A stretch of 64,000 nt of DNA from assembly GCF_047634355.1 (NCBI RefSeq), contig NZ_JBLIAL010000001.1; one strand, written 5' to 3'. Below are positions 41,955 through 51,723 of the stretch, one piece after another; the stretch's first letter is position 1; each line of letters opens with the position of its first letter. A program made the translations under genes and the position numbers. Below the pieces are notes generated by a model. The model was not told the DNA's origin, did no database searches, and saw nothing but the letters and a program-made list of their open reading frames with translations. The DNA is from Porticoccus sp002341315. Its GTDB lineage: Bacteria; Pseudomonadota; Gammaproteobacteria; Pseudomonadales; Porticoccaceae.

Positions 41955-42836
41955 TTACAGCCCCCTCTGCCACTCCTCCCTCAACGGAATCGCACAGGGC
42001 CGTTGGATAGCGGTGCGTACCTGCTGCAATAACTGGTCTTTATCGCGGTTGAGGGTGCCTTTCAGTACCAGGTAGTTGGAGGCGTGGTCGCTGCGGAATA
42101 CAGTGCGCTCCAGTGTCAGGGTATCCAGCAGGATTTCCATTTCCTGAAACAGCTGCTGCTGAGTCAGCGGTTGGAATTCGCCACCAAACCCCTCCTGAAA
42201 ACGCGCTTCACCCATGGGGAAGCTCACCACTAGGGTGGAGAGGAATTCCGGCTGGGCCTCGTTCATTAATTTCGCGGAGTTGATGGCGTGCTGCTCGGTA
42301 TATTGTTGCCCGCCGAGGCCATTGAGGATCATCACTGAACTCTTCATGCCGGCCTGTTTGATTTTGTGCAGGGCATCCAGTGAGGAGGCGTAGTTTTCGC
42401 CCTTGTCGATTTTTTCCAGCACCAGATCGTCGCCGGACTCACAACCCACGTACATCAGGCTGAGGCCGAGCTGTTGCAGTTCCGCCAGTTCTTCAACGGA
42501 TTTGTTTTTCAGATTGCGGGGCAGGCAGTAGGAGGAGATGCGCTGCACATCCGGAAAATGTTGGCGAATGGCCAGCAGAATTTCCCTGAGGCGGCGGAAG
42601 GACAACGTCATGGCGTCGCCATCGGCCAGAAATACCCGGCGCACGGGGTAGCCGCTGCTGGCCACCTGTTGCAGTTCCTGCTCGATTTCCGGCTGGGGTT
42701 TGACGCTGAATTTTTTCTGCGGCGCGGTGTACATCTCGCAGAAGGTGCAACGGTTCCAGGAACAGCCGTTGGTGACTTGTAAAATCAGCGAGCGAGCTTC
42801 GCTGGGGGGACGAAAAAGGGGTTCTATATAATCCAT
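41955..42836 (-). CDS. Radical SAM protein of unknown specificity
   Basis: The 293-residue protein has the iron-sulfur motif CSWNRCTFC near residue 26 (Cx4Cx2C, as in the YgiQ/Elp3-like subgroup), FLADGDAMTL, and SLMYVGCESGDDLVLEKIDKG, which resembles the SAM-binding region of B12-independent radical SAM enzymes. It uses a [4Fe-4S] cluster to make a 5'-deoxyadenosyl radical. The substrate is unknown. It stands alone upstream of the cassette array on the same strand. Confidence 0.8.
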   Translation of the reverse strand: MDYIEPLFRPPSEARSLILQVTNGCSWNRCTFCEMYTAPQKKFSVKPQPEIEQELQQVASSGYPVRRVFLADGDAMTLSFRRLREILLAIRQHFPDVQRISSYCLPRNLKNKSVEELAELQQLGLSLMYVGCESGDDLVLEKIDKGENYASSLDALHKIKQAGMKSSVMILNGLGGQQYTEQHAINSAKLMNEAQPEFLSTLVVSFPMGEARFQEGFGGEFQPLTQQQLFQEMEILLDTLTLERTVFRSDHASNYLVLKGTLNRDKDQLLQQVRTAIQRPCAIPLREEWQRGL

Positions 42837-42894
42837 AGACCTATCCTACCCTTTTGCGAAAAAGTTAGGGCCCTTTATGCACTTGGATAAAACC

Positions 42895-43040
42895 CTAGAA
42901 GCTGTTTCATAACGTCACGAGCGAAGGTGAGACAAGGCAAAAGTGGCCGAAAAAGCGGAGTTTACATTGAGTAAATGAGCAATTTGAGGCCATTTTTAAC
43001 ACAGTATCACCGAACGCAGTAGTTATGAAATAGCTTCTAG
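42895..43040. mobile_element. MITE-like element with 19-bp terminal inverted repeats
   Basis: CTAGAAGCTGTTTCATAAC at the left and GTTATGAAATAGCTTCTAG at the right are inverted repeats with one mismatch (18 of 19). CTAG at both ends would be a target duplication of the type used by some IS5-family transposases. The 146-bp body has internal arms AAAGTGGCC / GGCCATTTTT and no gene. Its right end supplies the stop codon of cysS. Confidence 0.75.
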
Positions 43041-44434
43041 TCCCGGCGCCAGGTTGTGCCTTCTCGAGAATCTTCCAGCACCACACCTTGTACGAGCAGG
43101 TCGTCGCGAATCTGGTCGGCGCGTGCGAAGTCGCGATTTTTCTTGGCAGCGACGCGCTCGGCAATCAGTGTTTCGATTTGTTCGGCGTCCGGGCCATCGC
43201 TGGCGATCCCCTGCAGGAAGGTTTTGGGTTCCACCGTGAATATACCGAACACACCGCCCAGCGCTTTTAATTCGGCAGCCAGTTTCATCGCCTGCGCCGG
43301 GTCGGTTTTGGCACAGGTGTTCATGTCCCGCACCAGATCATACATGGCGGCCAGTGCATCGCGGGTGTTGAAATCGTCATCCATGGATTCGACAAAACGG
43401 CGGTAGTAGTCACTGGCGTGCAGTGTATCGAGAGCTGCGGGAGCCACTTCGGTAAAGGGAAGCAACGCGGTGTAGAAACGGTCGAGGCCGCCCTTGGCCT
43501 CAATCAGATTCTCTTCGGAATAATTGATGGGACTGCGGTAGTGACTGGACAGCAGGAAGTAGCGCACCACTTCCGGATGATATTTTTTCAGCACTTCGCG
43601 GATGGTGAAGAAATTGTTCAGCGACTTGGACATTTTTTCGTTGTCCACCCGCACCGCACCGGCGTGCATCCAGTAATGGACGTATTTTTTACCGGTGGCG
43701 GCTTCGCTCTGGGCAATTTCGTTTTCGTGGTGGGGAAACGGCAGATCCGGCCCGCCACCGTGGATGTCGAAGGTGTCACCCAGACAGCAGGTGGACATGG
43801 CGGAGCACTCGATATGCCAGCCGGGACGTCCGGGTCCCCAGGGGGATTCCCAACTCACTTCGCCGGGTTTGGCACTTTTCCAGAGGGCAAAATCGCGGGG
43901 ATCTTCCTTGGCTTCGTCCACTTCGACCCGGGCACCGGCCAGCAGGTCTTCGGGGTTGCGACCACTGAGTTTGCCGTAGTCGGCAAACCGGCTGACCCGG
44001 TAGTAGACATCGCCATTGTCGGCGGCGTAGGCGTAGTGGTTGTCCACCAGAATCTGCACCATGGCGAGGATATCGTCCATGTAGGCAGTGGCGCGGGGTT
44101 CCAGATCGGGCCGCAGCACGCCGAGGGCATCCTCGTCCCCGTGCATGGCGTCGATCATCCGGTCGGTGAGCGCCGTATAGGGTTCGCCATTGTCGTTGGC
44201 GCGGTTGAGAATCTTGTCGTCGATGTCGGTAATGTTGCGGACGTAGGTGACATCCCAGCCCCGGGTTCTCAGGTAGCGGGTGATCACGTCAAACGCCACC
44301 AGTACCCGGGCGTGACCGATATGGCAGTAGTCGTAAACGGTGATGCCGCACACGTACATGCGAATCTTGCCCGCCCCAATGGGTTTGAAGACTTCTTTCT
44401 GCCGGGTCAGGGTGTTGTATAGAGTCAGTGCCAT
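43037..44434 (-). CDS. cysS: Cysteinyl-tRNA synthetase
   Basis: The 465-residue enzyme starts at MALTLYNTLTRQKEVFKPI (ATG 44434, AAGG five bases upstream). It has the HIGH motif CHIGHAR, the zinc ligands in YVCGITVYD and WHIECSAMS, and the KMSKS loop KMSKSLNNFF. It charges tRNA-Cys with cysteine in the cytoplasm. The reading frame ends in a TAG that lies within the terminal CTAG of the MITE-like element, so the native last codons may have been changed. The end SREGTTWRRD is within normal length. Confidence 0.97.
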   Translation of the reverse strand: MALTLYNTLTRQKEVFKPIGAGKIRMYVCGITVYDYCHIGHARVLVAFDVITRYLRTRGWDVTYVRNITDIDDKILNRANDNGEPYTALTDRMIDAMHGDEDALGVLRPDLEPRATAYMDDILAMVQILVDNHYAYAADNGDVYYRVSRFADYGKLSGRNPEDLLAGARVEVDEAKEDPRDFALWKSAKPGEVSWESPWGPGRPGWHIECSAMSTCCLGDTFDIHGGGPDLPFPHHENEIAQSEAATGKKYVHYWMHAGAVRVDNEKMSKSLNNFFTIREVLKKYHPEVVRYFLLSSHYRSPINYSEENLIEAKGGLDRFYTALLPFTEVAPAALDTLHASDYYRRFVESMDDDFNTRDALAAMYDLVRDMNTCAKTDPAQAMKLAAELKALGGVFGIFTVEPKTFLQGIASDGPDAEQIETLIAERVAAKKNRDFARADQIRDDLLVQGVVLEDSREGTTWRRD

Positions 44435-44482
44435 AGTGCCTTGTCTTATCAATAAGCGGGGTCTTCAGTTGGACCCCGACGG

Positions 44483-46153
44483 TCAGCTTTTCCAGTTATC
44501 CCTGAGTTCGATGGTGCGGTTAAACACCAGGGTATTCTCGCTACCGGATTCCGTATCCCGACAGAAATAACCTTCCCGCTCGAACTGATAGTTATCCCCG
44601 GCGACGGCCTCTGCAAGACCGATTTCGCCTTTGCAACCGGACAATACCGTCAGCGATGCCGGGTTGATGAAATCGAGGAAATTGCGATCGCCCGAGTCCG
44701 GCGCCGGATCGCTGAACAGCCGGTCATAGAGCCGCACTTCACAGTCCACGCACGCCGTCGCGGATACCCAGTGAACCACACCGCGGGGACGAATGCCCTC
44801 GGGCGGATCTTCGCCATGGGTGCCGGGAATCATTTCCGCCAGAATCTCGACAATCTCGCCGCGGTCGTCCTTCACCACTTCATTGGCCTGAATGACACAG
44901 GCACCGCGCAGCCGCACCCACTCGCCGGGCACCAGCCGCTTGAATTTCTTGCGGGACAGGCTGCTGTCTTCGTTGAAATCCTCGCGGTCGATATAGATTT
45001 CCCGGGTAAAGGGCAATTGGCGCTCGCCGAGGTCATCGCGATTGGGATGACCGGCCACAGTGCGCATGTCCACCTCGCCCTCGGGCACATTGGTGAGCGT
45101 CACTTTCAGGGGATGCAGAACGCACATGGCCCGCGGGGCATTGTCGTTCAGATCGTCGCGGATAAAGTGCTCGAACTGGGCCATGTCCACTACACCGTCG
45201 GTTTTGGCCACCGCCAGGCTGTCACAGAAATTGCGAATCGCCCGGGGTGTTACGCCCCGGCGGCGCAGACCGGAGAGCGTCGGCATGCGCGGATCATTCC
45301 AGCCGCTGACATGGCCCTCGTCAACCAGCTGTTTGAGCTTGCGTTTGCTGGTAATACTGTAATTCAGATTGAGCCGGCCAAACTCGAACTGGCGCGGCTT
45401 TGACGGCACCGGCAGGTTGTCGATAAACCACTCGTACAGCGGTCGGTTGGCGGCGAATTCCAGTGTGCAGATGGAGTGGGTCACCCCCTCGATCGCATCT
45501 TCCTGACCGTGGGCGAAATCGTAGGAGGGGTAAATGTTCCAGGTGTCGCCGGTGCGGTGATGGGACCTTTTCTTGATCCGGTACAACACCGGGTCGCGCA
45601 GGTTGATATTGGGCGAGGCCATGTCAATCTTGGCCCGCAGGGTCATGCGACCCTCGTCAATGGCACCGGTTTTCATCTGTTCCAGCAGCAGCAGATTGTC
45701 CTCAACGGAACGATCCCGCCAGGGGCTGTTTTTGCCCGGCTCGGTGAGGGTCCCGCGGTATTCACGCATCTGCTCGCCATTCAGCTCGCAGACAAAGGCC
45801 TTGCCCTCCCGAATCAGGTACTGGGCCCACAGGTACAATTGCTCGAAATAATCGGAGGCATAGCGCACTTCACCATCCCACTGAAAACCGAGCCAGCGCA
45901 CATCGTCGATAATCGCCTTGACGTACTCGTCCTCTTCCTTTTCCGGATTGGTATCGTCAAAACGGAGGTTACACGCACCACCGAACTGCTCGGCCAGCCC
46001 AAAGTTCAGGCAGATGGATTTGGCGTGCCCGAGGTGCAGATAACCGTTGGGTTCCGGTGGAAAACGGGTGATCACTCTCGTCACCGAGCCATCGGCCAGC
46101 TCCCGGGAGATCAACTGCTGAATAAAATTGAGCGGTTTATTATCGTCTGCCAT
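44483..46153 (-). CDS. glnS: Glutaminyl-tRNA synthetase
   Basis: The 556-residue class I synthetase (E. coli about 554) starts at MADDNKPLNF (46153). Motifs are PPEPNGYLHLGHAKS (HIGH type), the KMSKS-like ITSKRKL, and the C-terminal anticodon-binding beta-barrels (RGVVHWVSATACVDCEVRLYDRLF). It aminoacylates tRNA-Gln with glutamine. Presence of glnS indicates the direct pathway rather than GatCAB transamidation for Gln. It is just upstream of cysS (48-bp gap), so the two synthetases may be co-transcribed. Confidence 0.97.
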   Translation of the reverse strand: MADDNKPLNFIQQLISRELADGSVTRVITRFPPEPNGYLHLGHAKSICLNFGLAEQFGGACNLRFDDTNPEKEEDEYVKAIIDDVRWLGFQWDGEVRYASDYFEQLYLWAQYLIREGKAFVCELNGEQMREYRGTLTEPGKNSPWRDRSVEDNLLLLEQMKTGAIDEGRMTLRAKIDMASPNINLRDPVLYRIKKRSHHRTGDTWNIYPSYDFAHGQEDAIEGVTHSICTLEFAANRPLYEWFIDNLPVPSKPRQFEFGRLNLNYSITSKRKLKQLVDEGHVSGWNDPRMPTLSGLRRRGVTPRAIRNFCDSLAVAKTDGVVDMAQFEHFIRDDLNDNAPRAMCVLHPLKVTLTNVPEGEVDMRTVAGHPNRDDLGERQLPFTREIYIDREDFNEDSSLSRKKFKRLVPGEWVRLRGACVIQANEVVKDDRGEIVEILAEMIPGTHGEDPPEGIRPRGVVHWVSATACVDCEVRLYDRLFSDPAPDSGDRNFLDFINPASLTVLSGCKGEIGLAEAVAGDNYQFEREGYFCRDTESGSENTLVFNRTIELRDNWKS

Positions 46154-46321
46154 ACTGCAGCCCCGCCGGGCCATCCTCCGCAAAAAAGAGCCGGATTATA
46201 GCCTCCGGGGAAGCCTGTATAAACAACTGATCGCCTGCAGCCCGGGATTCTTTGGCCCCCGCAACGCATTAATACCCTGCCAAACACCAGAATTGAGCCG
46301 TGAGTTAAACCTATTTCCGCC

Positions 46322-47221
46322 ATGCATCCCAATCTCCGAGCCATTCTCTACCTGCAGCTCTGCCTGATGTTTTTCCTGGTGGGCGACTCGGTGGCAAAGC
46401 GCCTGCTGGAGACAATACCTCTCGGCCAGATGATCTCCCTGCGCACCGCCGCTTCACTGCTGGTACTGACGGTGTTTATTCTGGCCACCGGTCGCCTGCG
46501 AACCCTGCGTGTCAGCAAACCTGTGCACCAACTGTTGCGCAGCCTGTTCTTTACTGTGATCAGCCTCGGCTACTATGTAGCCATCAAGCATTTTCCGATC
46601 AGTGCAGTAAGTGCTGCCACTGCGGGTGCACCGATTCTGATTTCAGCCATATCGCCACTGATTCTCAAGGAACGGGCCAACGCCATTCAGTGGCTGGCCA
46701 CCATCACCGGTTTTATCGGTGTCTGTCTGGTGCTGAAGCCGGATGTCAGCAATTCCGGCTGGCACTATCTGGCGCTGACAGTCCTGCCCTTGGCCTTTGC
46801 TGTCATGATTCTCTGGTCGCGCTACCTGTCCCGCACTGAATCGGACTGGTCGATGAATTACTACATCTACATTCCGCTGCTGCTGGCAGCATTTTTCTGG
46901 CAGCAGGAAGCATGGATAGCCCTGGATAACAAAGCGCTGCTGATGGTTCTGGTCTCCGGCAGCGGCGGAGCATTTGGTTTTATCATGATGGTGGCGGCCT
47001 ACCGGGTGGGCAAACCGGTGATCGTGGCACCGTTCCAGTACACGGCCATCATCATGGCGCTCGGCGTGGATATAATCTTCTGGCAGTTCTATCCCAATCT
47101 GGGCCTGTGGATCGGGATCGGCCTGATTCTGTTGTGTGCTGCAATACAGGGTTGGCAGGCACGCATTGAGGAACCGGCGATCACCCCGCATCTGCGCCCG
47201 GAGGACACCCACACCCCCTGA
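46322..47221 (+). CDS. EamA/DMT-family transporter
   Basis: The 299-residue protein has about ten transmembrane segments in two EamA repeats (residues 8-140 and 150-285), with a typical first repeat MISLRTAASLLVLTVF and PFQYTAIIMALGVDIIFW in the second. It is divergent from glnS and upstream of ppiB. The exported substrate is not known. Confidence 0.85.
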   Translation: MHPNLRAILYLQLCLMFFLVGDSVAKRLLETIPLGQMISLRTAASLLVLTVFILATGRLRTLRVSKPVHQLLRSLFFTVISLGYYVAIKHFPISAVSAATAGAPILISAISPLILKERANAIQWLATITGFIGVCLVLKPDVSNSGWHYLALTVLPLAFAVMILWSRYLSRTESDWSMNYYIYIPLLLAAFFWQQEAWIALDNKALLMVLVSGSGGAFGFIMMVAAYRVGKPVIVAPFQYTAIIMALGVDIIFWQFYPNLGLWIGIGLILLCAAIQGWQARIEEPAITPHLRPEDTHTP

Positions 47222-47332
47222 ATTTGCTGTGAAGCCCGGACATTGCCGCCAGGCCGCTGCAAAGCGGTTTAAATTCAACCCTGAAAAACGTAATATACGC
47301 AGCTCTTTTGACAGTCACAGGATCCACTACCG

Positions 47333-47842
47333 ATGATTACACTGCACACAAATTACGGCGATATCAGCCTTGAGCTGGATTTCGATAATGCGCCGGTTTC
47401 CTCCGCTAATTTTTTGCAGTACTGCCGCGACGGTTTCTACGAAGGAACCATCTTCCATCGCGTGATTGACGGATTTATGATCCAGGGCGGCGGCATGACG
47501 GCCGATATGCAAAACAAGCCTACCCGCGACCCCATTCAGAACGAGGCCGATAACGGCCTGGCCAATGAAACCGGTACCCTGGCGATGGCACGGACCAATG
47601 ATCCCCATTCCGCCAGTTCACAGTTCTTCATCAACGTTTCCGACAACACTTTTCTCAACCACAGCGGCAAGAACCCCCAGGGTTGGGGCTATGCCGTATT
47701 TGCCCGGGTCACCGATGGCATGGATGTGGTCAACAAGATCAAGGGTGTGCCCACGGGTCGCAACGGCATGCATCAGGATGTGCCCAAGGATCCGGTGGAA
47801 ATCCAGAAGGTCACCGTCAGCGATGCCTACGCGGACAAATAA
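47333..47842 (+). CDS. ppiB: Cyclophilin-type peptidyl-prolyl isomerase B
   Basis: The 169-residue protein begins MITLHTNYGDISLELDFDNAP. It contains the cyclophilin core FHRVIDGFMIQGGGMT, GTLAMARTNDPHSASSQFFIN and VFARVTDGMDVVNKIK. No signal peptide is present, so it is cytoplasmic. It accelerates proline isomerisation in folding proteins. lpxH follows 30 bp later on the same strand, a frequent gammaproteobacterial pair. Confidence 0.96.
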   Translation: MITLHTNYGDISLELDFDNAPVSSANFLQYCRDGFYEGTIFHRVIDGFMIQGGGMTADMQNKPTRDPIQNEADNGLANETGTLAMARTNDPHSASSQFFINVSDNTFLNHSGKNPQGWGYAVFARVTDGMDVVNKIKGVPTGRNGMHQDVPKDPVEIQKVTVSDAYADK

Positions 47843-47872
47843 GGCCGCTCCCGGCCACGGCAGGTGGCGTTG

Positions 47873-48637
47873 ATGACCACACTGCTGATTTCCGATCTGC
47901 ACCTCTCCCCAGAACGCCCGGCGGTAACTCGGGCGTTTTTTGCTTTTCTGGAAAACCAGACCGGCGACATCGAGGCGCTGTACATCCTCGGCGACCTGTT
48001 TGAGGCATGGATCGGGGATGATGACCCCGCACCACTGGCCCGCCAGGTGATTGCCGCGCTGAAAAAACTGTCCGATAGCGGTGTCAGACTGTTCTTTACC
48101 CACGGCAACCGCGATTTCTTGATTGGCAGACAATTCGCCCGGGAAAGCGGAGCCACCCTGCTGCCCGACCACCATCTTGCCGAGCTGGGCGGCCAGCGCG
48201 TGCTGCTTCTGCATGGCGACACCCTGTGTACCGGCGATGCCGACTATCAGAAGTTTCGCCGCAGGTATCGCCATCCGCTGGTGAAATTTCTGTTGCGCCA
48301 CCTGCCTCTCAAAAAACGTCAGAAGATGGCGGTGGAGTGGCGGCAGAAGAGCATGCGAGCCAACGCCAACAAGTCGGACAATATTATGGATGTGTCGGCA
48401 GAGACTGTGGCGCAACTGATGGCACAGTATCAGGTGAAACTGATGATCCATGGTCACACCCATCGCCCCTATCACCACCATATGGCCTTTGGTGAACGGC
48501 TGGTTCTGGGTGACTGGCATCAACGGGGCTGGTATATCCGCATCGAAGGAGGCCACCCGCCGGAACTGATTTCCTTTCCCATCGAGGAAAACGGAAACAG
48601 AGGCTTATTCAGCCCTGAGCCCACCAATCAGCCCTGA
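47873..48637 (+). CDS. lpxH: UDP-2,3-diacylglucosamine diphosphatase (lipid A biosynthesis)
   Basis: The 254-residue metallophosphoesterase starts at the ATG at 47873 with AGGTGG six bases upstream. It shows all LpxH metal motifs: ISDLHLSPERP, LGDLFEAWIGDD, THGNRDFLIG, HGDTLCTGD, MIHGHTHRP. It removes UMP from UDP-2,3-diacylglucosamine to give lipid X, a peripheral inner-membrane step. The presence of LpxH and LPS synthesis fits a Gram-negative host. Confidence 0.95.
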   Translation: MTTLLISDLHLSPERPAVTRAFFAFLENQTGDIEALYILGDLFEAWIGDDDPAPLARQVIAALKKLSDSGVRLFFTHGNRDFLIGRQFARESGATLLPDHHLAELGGQRVLLLHGDTLCTGDADYQKFRRRYRHPLVKFLLRHLPLKKRQKMAVEWRQKSMRANANKSDNIMDVSAETVAQLMAQYQVKLMIHGHTHRPYHHHMAFGERLVLGDWHQRGWYIRIEGGHPPELISFPIEENGNRGLFSPEPTNQP

Positions 48638-48642
48638 GCGCA

Positions 48643-49839
48643 TCATTCAGCCCTGAGCGCATCGATAGGACTGAGCCGGGTGGCATTCAGCGCCGGGCGC
48701 ACACCGGCCATCAGGCCGATCAGCATGGACACCAACAGTGCCACCAGCACGATGTCCCCCTTCAATGCCACCGGCAGCCCCGGCACAAACAGCCGCACCG
48801 CCACCACCAGCAGGGCGATCACCAGCACACCGGCCAGTCCGCCCACCAACCCCAGCATCACCGCCTCGCCCAGAAACAGGTTGCGCACCTGACTGCGGGT
48901 GCTGCCCAGCGCCCTCAACAACCCCACCTCGGAGGTGCGTTCAGTCACGGTAATCATCAGGATGGTGGTGATACCGACGGCCCCCACCAGCAGGGAGATT
49001 GCCCCCAGTCCGCCGCCTGCGTATTTGAGAATGCGCAGAATGTTGTCCATGGTAGCCATCATCTGGTCCTGGGTGACGATGGTGAAATCCTCGAAACCGT
49101 GGCGCTCGATCAGCAGCCGTTTGATATTTTCCGTGAGCCGGTCGGTGGGCACGGCGGGACTGTAGAAAACGTCCACTTCCATGAGACTTTCGCGGTTGAA
49201 TATCTGCAATCCCTTGTTCGCGGGGATGTAGATCATGTCGTCCAGGTCGGTGCCGAGGAACTGCCCTTTCGGCGCCATCACGCCGATCACCCGGAAGCGG
49301 TTGCCGCCGATGTGGACAAACTCCCCCAGGGGATTGTCACCGCCGAATAGCTCTCCTTTCAGTTTACTGCCCAGTACCGCAAAGGCCCGCGCCCGCTGAA
49401 TGTCTTCCTCGGGCAGAAACGAACCCTGTGACACCTCCAGTTTCCAGGCCTTGTCCGCCAGGGCGCCGACGCCGGCCACGTCGGTGTAGCGGCTGCGCCC
49501 CACCGCCTTGATCTGCGCGGTACCGAACACCACCGGTACCACCTGTTCCACCCCCGGGATGCGCTTCAGCGCTTCAGAGTCCTCCAGCGACAGGGGACGG
49601 GTGGTGTTGAGGATACCGCCCATGCCAAAGGTCTCGGTCTTGCCCGGGGTAATGGCGACGATATGGCTGCCGAACTGGGTAAACTCCTGGATCACGAATT
49701 GCCGCAGCCCCTCACCCAGAGAACTCAGCAACACCATGGCGGCGATACCAATGGCAAAACCGACAATGGTCAGCACGGATCGCAGGCGCTGCATCCACAG
49801 GGCCCGGAAAATCCAGCGCAGGTAGTCGAGAAAATTCAC
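48643..49839 (-). CDS. MacB-like ABC exporter permease, second of two
   Basis: The protein starts at a GTG (49839) that overlaps the stop of the preceding permease by four bases (GTGA), so it is translationally coupled. It has 398 residues: a membrane segment at about 18-40, a periplasmic MacB-type core domain (to about 270), and three C-terminal FtsX-type membrane segments ending in NATRLSPIDALRAE. It is not identical to the other permease. The two may form a heterodimer. Confidence 0.88.
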   Translation of the reverse strand: MNFLDYLRWIFRALWMQRLRSVLTIVGFAIGIAAMVLLSSLGEGLRQFVIQEFTQFGSHIVAITPGKTETFGMGGILNTTRPLSLEDSEALKRIPGVEQVVPVVFGTAQIKAVGRSRYTDVAGVGALADKAWKLEVSQGSFLPEEDIQRARAFAVLGSKLKGELFGGDNPLGEFVHIGGNRFRVIGVMAPKGQFLGTDLDDMIYIPANKGLQIFNRESLMEVDVFYSPAVPTDRLTENIKRLLIERHGFEDFTIVTQDQMMATMDNILRILKYAGGGLGAISLLVGAVGITTILMITVTERTSEVGLLRALGSTRSQVRNLFLGEAVMLGLVGGLAGVLVIALLVVAVRLFVPGLPVALKGDIVLVALLVSMLIGLMAGVRPALNATRLSPIDALRAE

Positions 49840-51047
49840 AGGTTCTGTCCCCGCATGGCCAGCACCGGATCCAGAGCGGCTGCGCGCCGCGCCGGAATCA
49901 GCGAAAACAACAGTCCCGACAGCAGCGCCGTGGCCACCGCTGCGGGCACCGACCACCAGGGCGGCGCCAGGGGAAAGACCGGCCACAGCCGGGCGACAAT
50001 CAGCACCGCCACCCAGGCCACAACAACGCCGGCCACAGAGCCCAGGCTCACCAGCAGCAGGGATTCCCCCAGAAACAGCTGCCTCACCTGACGGCTACTG
50101 CCGCCCAGTGCCTTCAACAACCCGATTTCCCGGCGCCGCTGGCTGACGGAAATCAGACTGATATTCATGATCAGAATACCGGCCACCAGCAGGCTGATCG
50201 CGGCAATGGCGGCGATGGCCAGTGTCAGGGTGGTAAGGATGTTGTTGAAGGCCGCCAGCATGGAATCCTGGCTGATCACCGTGACGTCATCCTCGCCCTC
50301 GTGGCGCTCGCGGATCACCCCGCGCACCCGCTCTTCAACCCGATCGAAATCGGCATTGGCATCCAGCTCCAGCAGCACCCTGAACAGTCCCGGCGAGTTG
50401 AACATCTGTTCGGCGGTGCGCACCGGCACAATGATCATGTCCCGCAGATCCAGCCCCAGGGATTCGCCGCGCTCCTCCAGCACGCCGATCACCCGCATGC
50501 GGCGATCGCCCGCCCGCACCCACTCGCCGATGGCGCGGCGGTTGCCAAATAATTCCTGTTTCAGCTTGGAGCCCAGCACACACACCGCCAGGGCTTCACT
50601 GTCTGCGCGCTCCGGCAGAATTTTGCCCTGGGCCACATCCATTTTGCGTACCTGGAATATCGCCTCGGTACTGCCCAACACGATCACCTCACGGGAGCGA
50701 CTGCCCCGAGTCACCGGCGCAGTGCCTGCAATCACCGGCGCCACCGCCCTGATTGCCGGCAGGCGCTCCAGGGCCCGGGCATCTTCGAGGGTCAGGTCCC
50801 GGGGAGCAGCGCCGTAGATGGGTGGCGCGCCGCCGGTGGTTTCCTTGCGGCCGGGCAGAACGATCAGCAACTGATTGCCCAGCGCCGAGAATTCCCGGTC
50901 CACATAGCGGCGGGCACCTTCACCCAGGCTGGTGAGCATAATCACCGAGGCAACACCCAGCCCCACCGCGATCAATAGCAGCACGGTGCGCACCCGGTGG
51001 CGCAAAAAGAGCTGGCCGTTAAAGTGCAGTTGATCCAGCAGGCGCAT
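49836..51047 (-). CDS. MacB-like ABC exporter permease, first of two
   Basis: The 403-residue protein starts at MRLLDQLHFNGQLF (ATG 51047, GGGGA six to seven bases upstream), inside the last 29 bases of the ATPase gene. The layout is a membrane segment at about 20-42, a periplasmic domain with LPGRKETTGG and EDDVTVISQDSMLAAFNNIL, and three FtsX segments at the C-terminus ending DPVLAMRGQNL. Together with the ATPase and adaptor it forms a tripartite-type exporter. Confidence 0.88.
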   Translation of the reverse strand: MRLLDQLHFNGQLFLRHRVRTVLLLIAVGLGVASVIMLTSLGEGARRYVDREFSALGNQLLIVLPGRKETTGGAPPIYGAAPRDLTLEDARALERLPAIRAVAPVIAGTAPVTRGSRSREVIVLGSTEAIFQVRKMDVAQGKILPERADSEALAVCVLGSKLKQELFGNRRAIGEWVRAGDRRMRVIGVLEERGESLGLDLRDMIIVPVRTAEQMFNSPGLFRVLLELDANADFDRVEERVRGVIRERHEGEDDVTVISQDSMLAAFNNILTTLTLAIAAIAAISLLVAGILIMNISLISVSQRRREIGLLKALGGSSRQVRQLFLGESLLLVSLGSVAGVVVAWVAVLIVARLWPVFPLAPPWWSVPAAVATALLSGLLFSLIPARRAAALDPVLAMRGQNL

Positions 51048-51723
51048 TGCCGTCCCCAGTGTCGGATTCGATCTGACCATCCACCATGCGGATGCGCCGC
51101 CGAGCCCGCTTGCCCAACTGGGCATCGTGGGTCACCACCAGCAGGGTGATGCCCTCGCGATTGAGATTTTCCAGCACCTCCACCACCTCGGCACCGGAGG
51201 CCTGATCCAGGTTGCCGGTAGGCTCGTCCGCCAACAGGATGCGCGGCTTCATGACGATGGCCCGGGCGATAGCCACTCGCTGCAACTGCCCCCCGGAAAG
51301 CTGGTTGGGCCGGTGCCCGGCACGGTCCGCCAAACCCACCTGATCCAGCACATCCAGTGCACTCTGGCGGCGTTTTTTGGGGGCGATGCCCGCCAGCATC
51401 ATGGGCAACTCGACATTTTCCAGAGTGGTCAGACGGTTGATCAGGTGAAATGCCTGAAAGATGAAACCGATGTAGTCGGCGCGCAAACGCGCCCGCGCCT
51501 CCTCGCCCAGTTTTTCCGTGGCGGTTCCCTCCAGACGATAGCTGCCGCTGTCTGGGCGATCCAGCAGGCCAACCATATTGAGCAGAGTGGACTTTCCCGA
51601 GCCGGAAGGCCCCATCACCGACAGGTGCTCACCGGCCTCAATGGTGATATTCACGTCCTGCAGCGCCCGCAGCGGCGACTCACCCACCAGATAGGTCTTG
51701 TTGACATTCTGCAGTTCAATCAT
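51019..51723 (-). CDS. ABC transporter ATPase, MacB/LolD type
   Basis: The 234-residue ATPase has Walker A GPSGSGKST at about residue 40, the signature LSGGQLQRVAIARA, Walker B ILLADEPTGNLD and the switch histidine VTHD. This pattern is typical of the MacB/LolD/FtsE group. It overlaps the adaptor gene (8 bp) and the first permease gene (29 bp), so all four exporter genes form one tightly packed operon. It energises export or lipoprotein or peptide extrusion. The substrate is unknown. Confidence 0.92.
   Translation of the reverse strand: MIELQNVNKTYLVGESPLRALQDVNITIEAGEHLSVMGPSGSGKSTLLNMVGLLDRPDSGSYRLEGTATEKLGEEARARLRADYIGFIFQAFHLINRLTTLENVELPMMLAGIAPKKRRQSALDVLDQVGLADRAGHRPNQLSGGQLQRVAIARAIVMKPRILLADEPTGNLDQASGAEVVEVLENLNREGITLLVVTHDAQLGKRARRRIRMVDGQIESDTGDGNAPAGSTAL

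Noticed and set aside
36720..41955. An integron integrase near the cassette array
   Set aside because: Neither flank encodes a tyrosine recombinase. The right neighbour is a radical SAM enzyme and the left is an IS3 fragment.
43418..44422. A 334-codon plus-strand frame over cysS
   Set aside because: It is the Gly/Val/Phe-rich shadow typical of the antisense strand of a GC-rich gene. The cysS motifs are certain.
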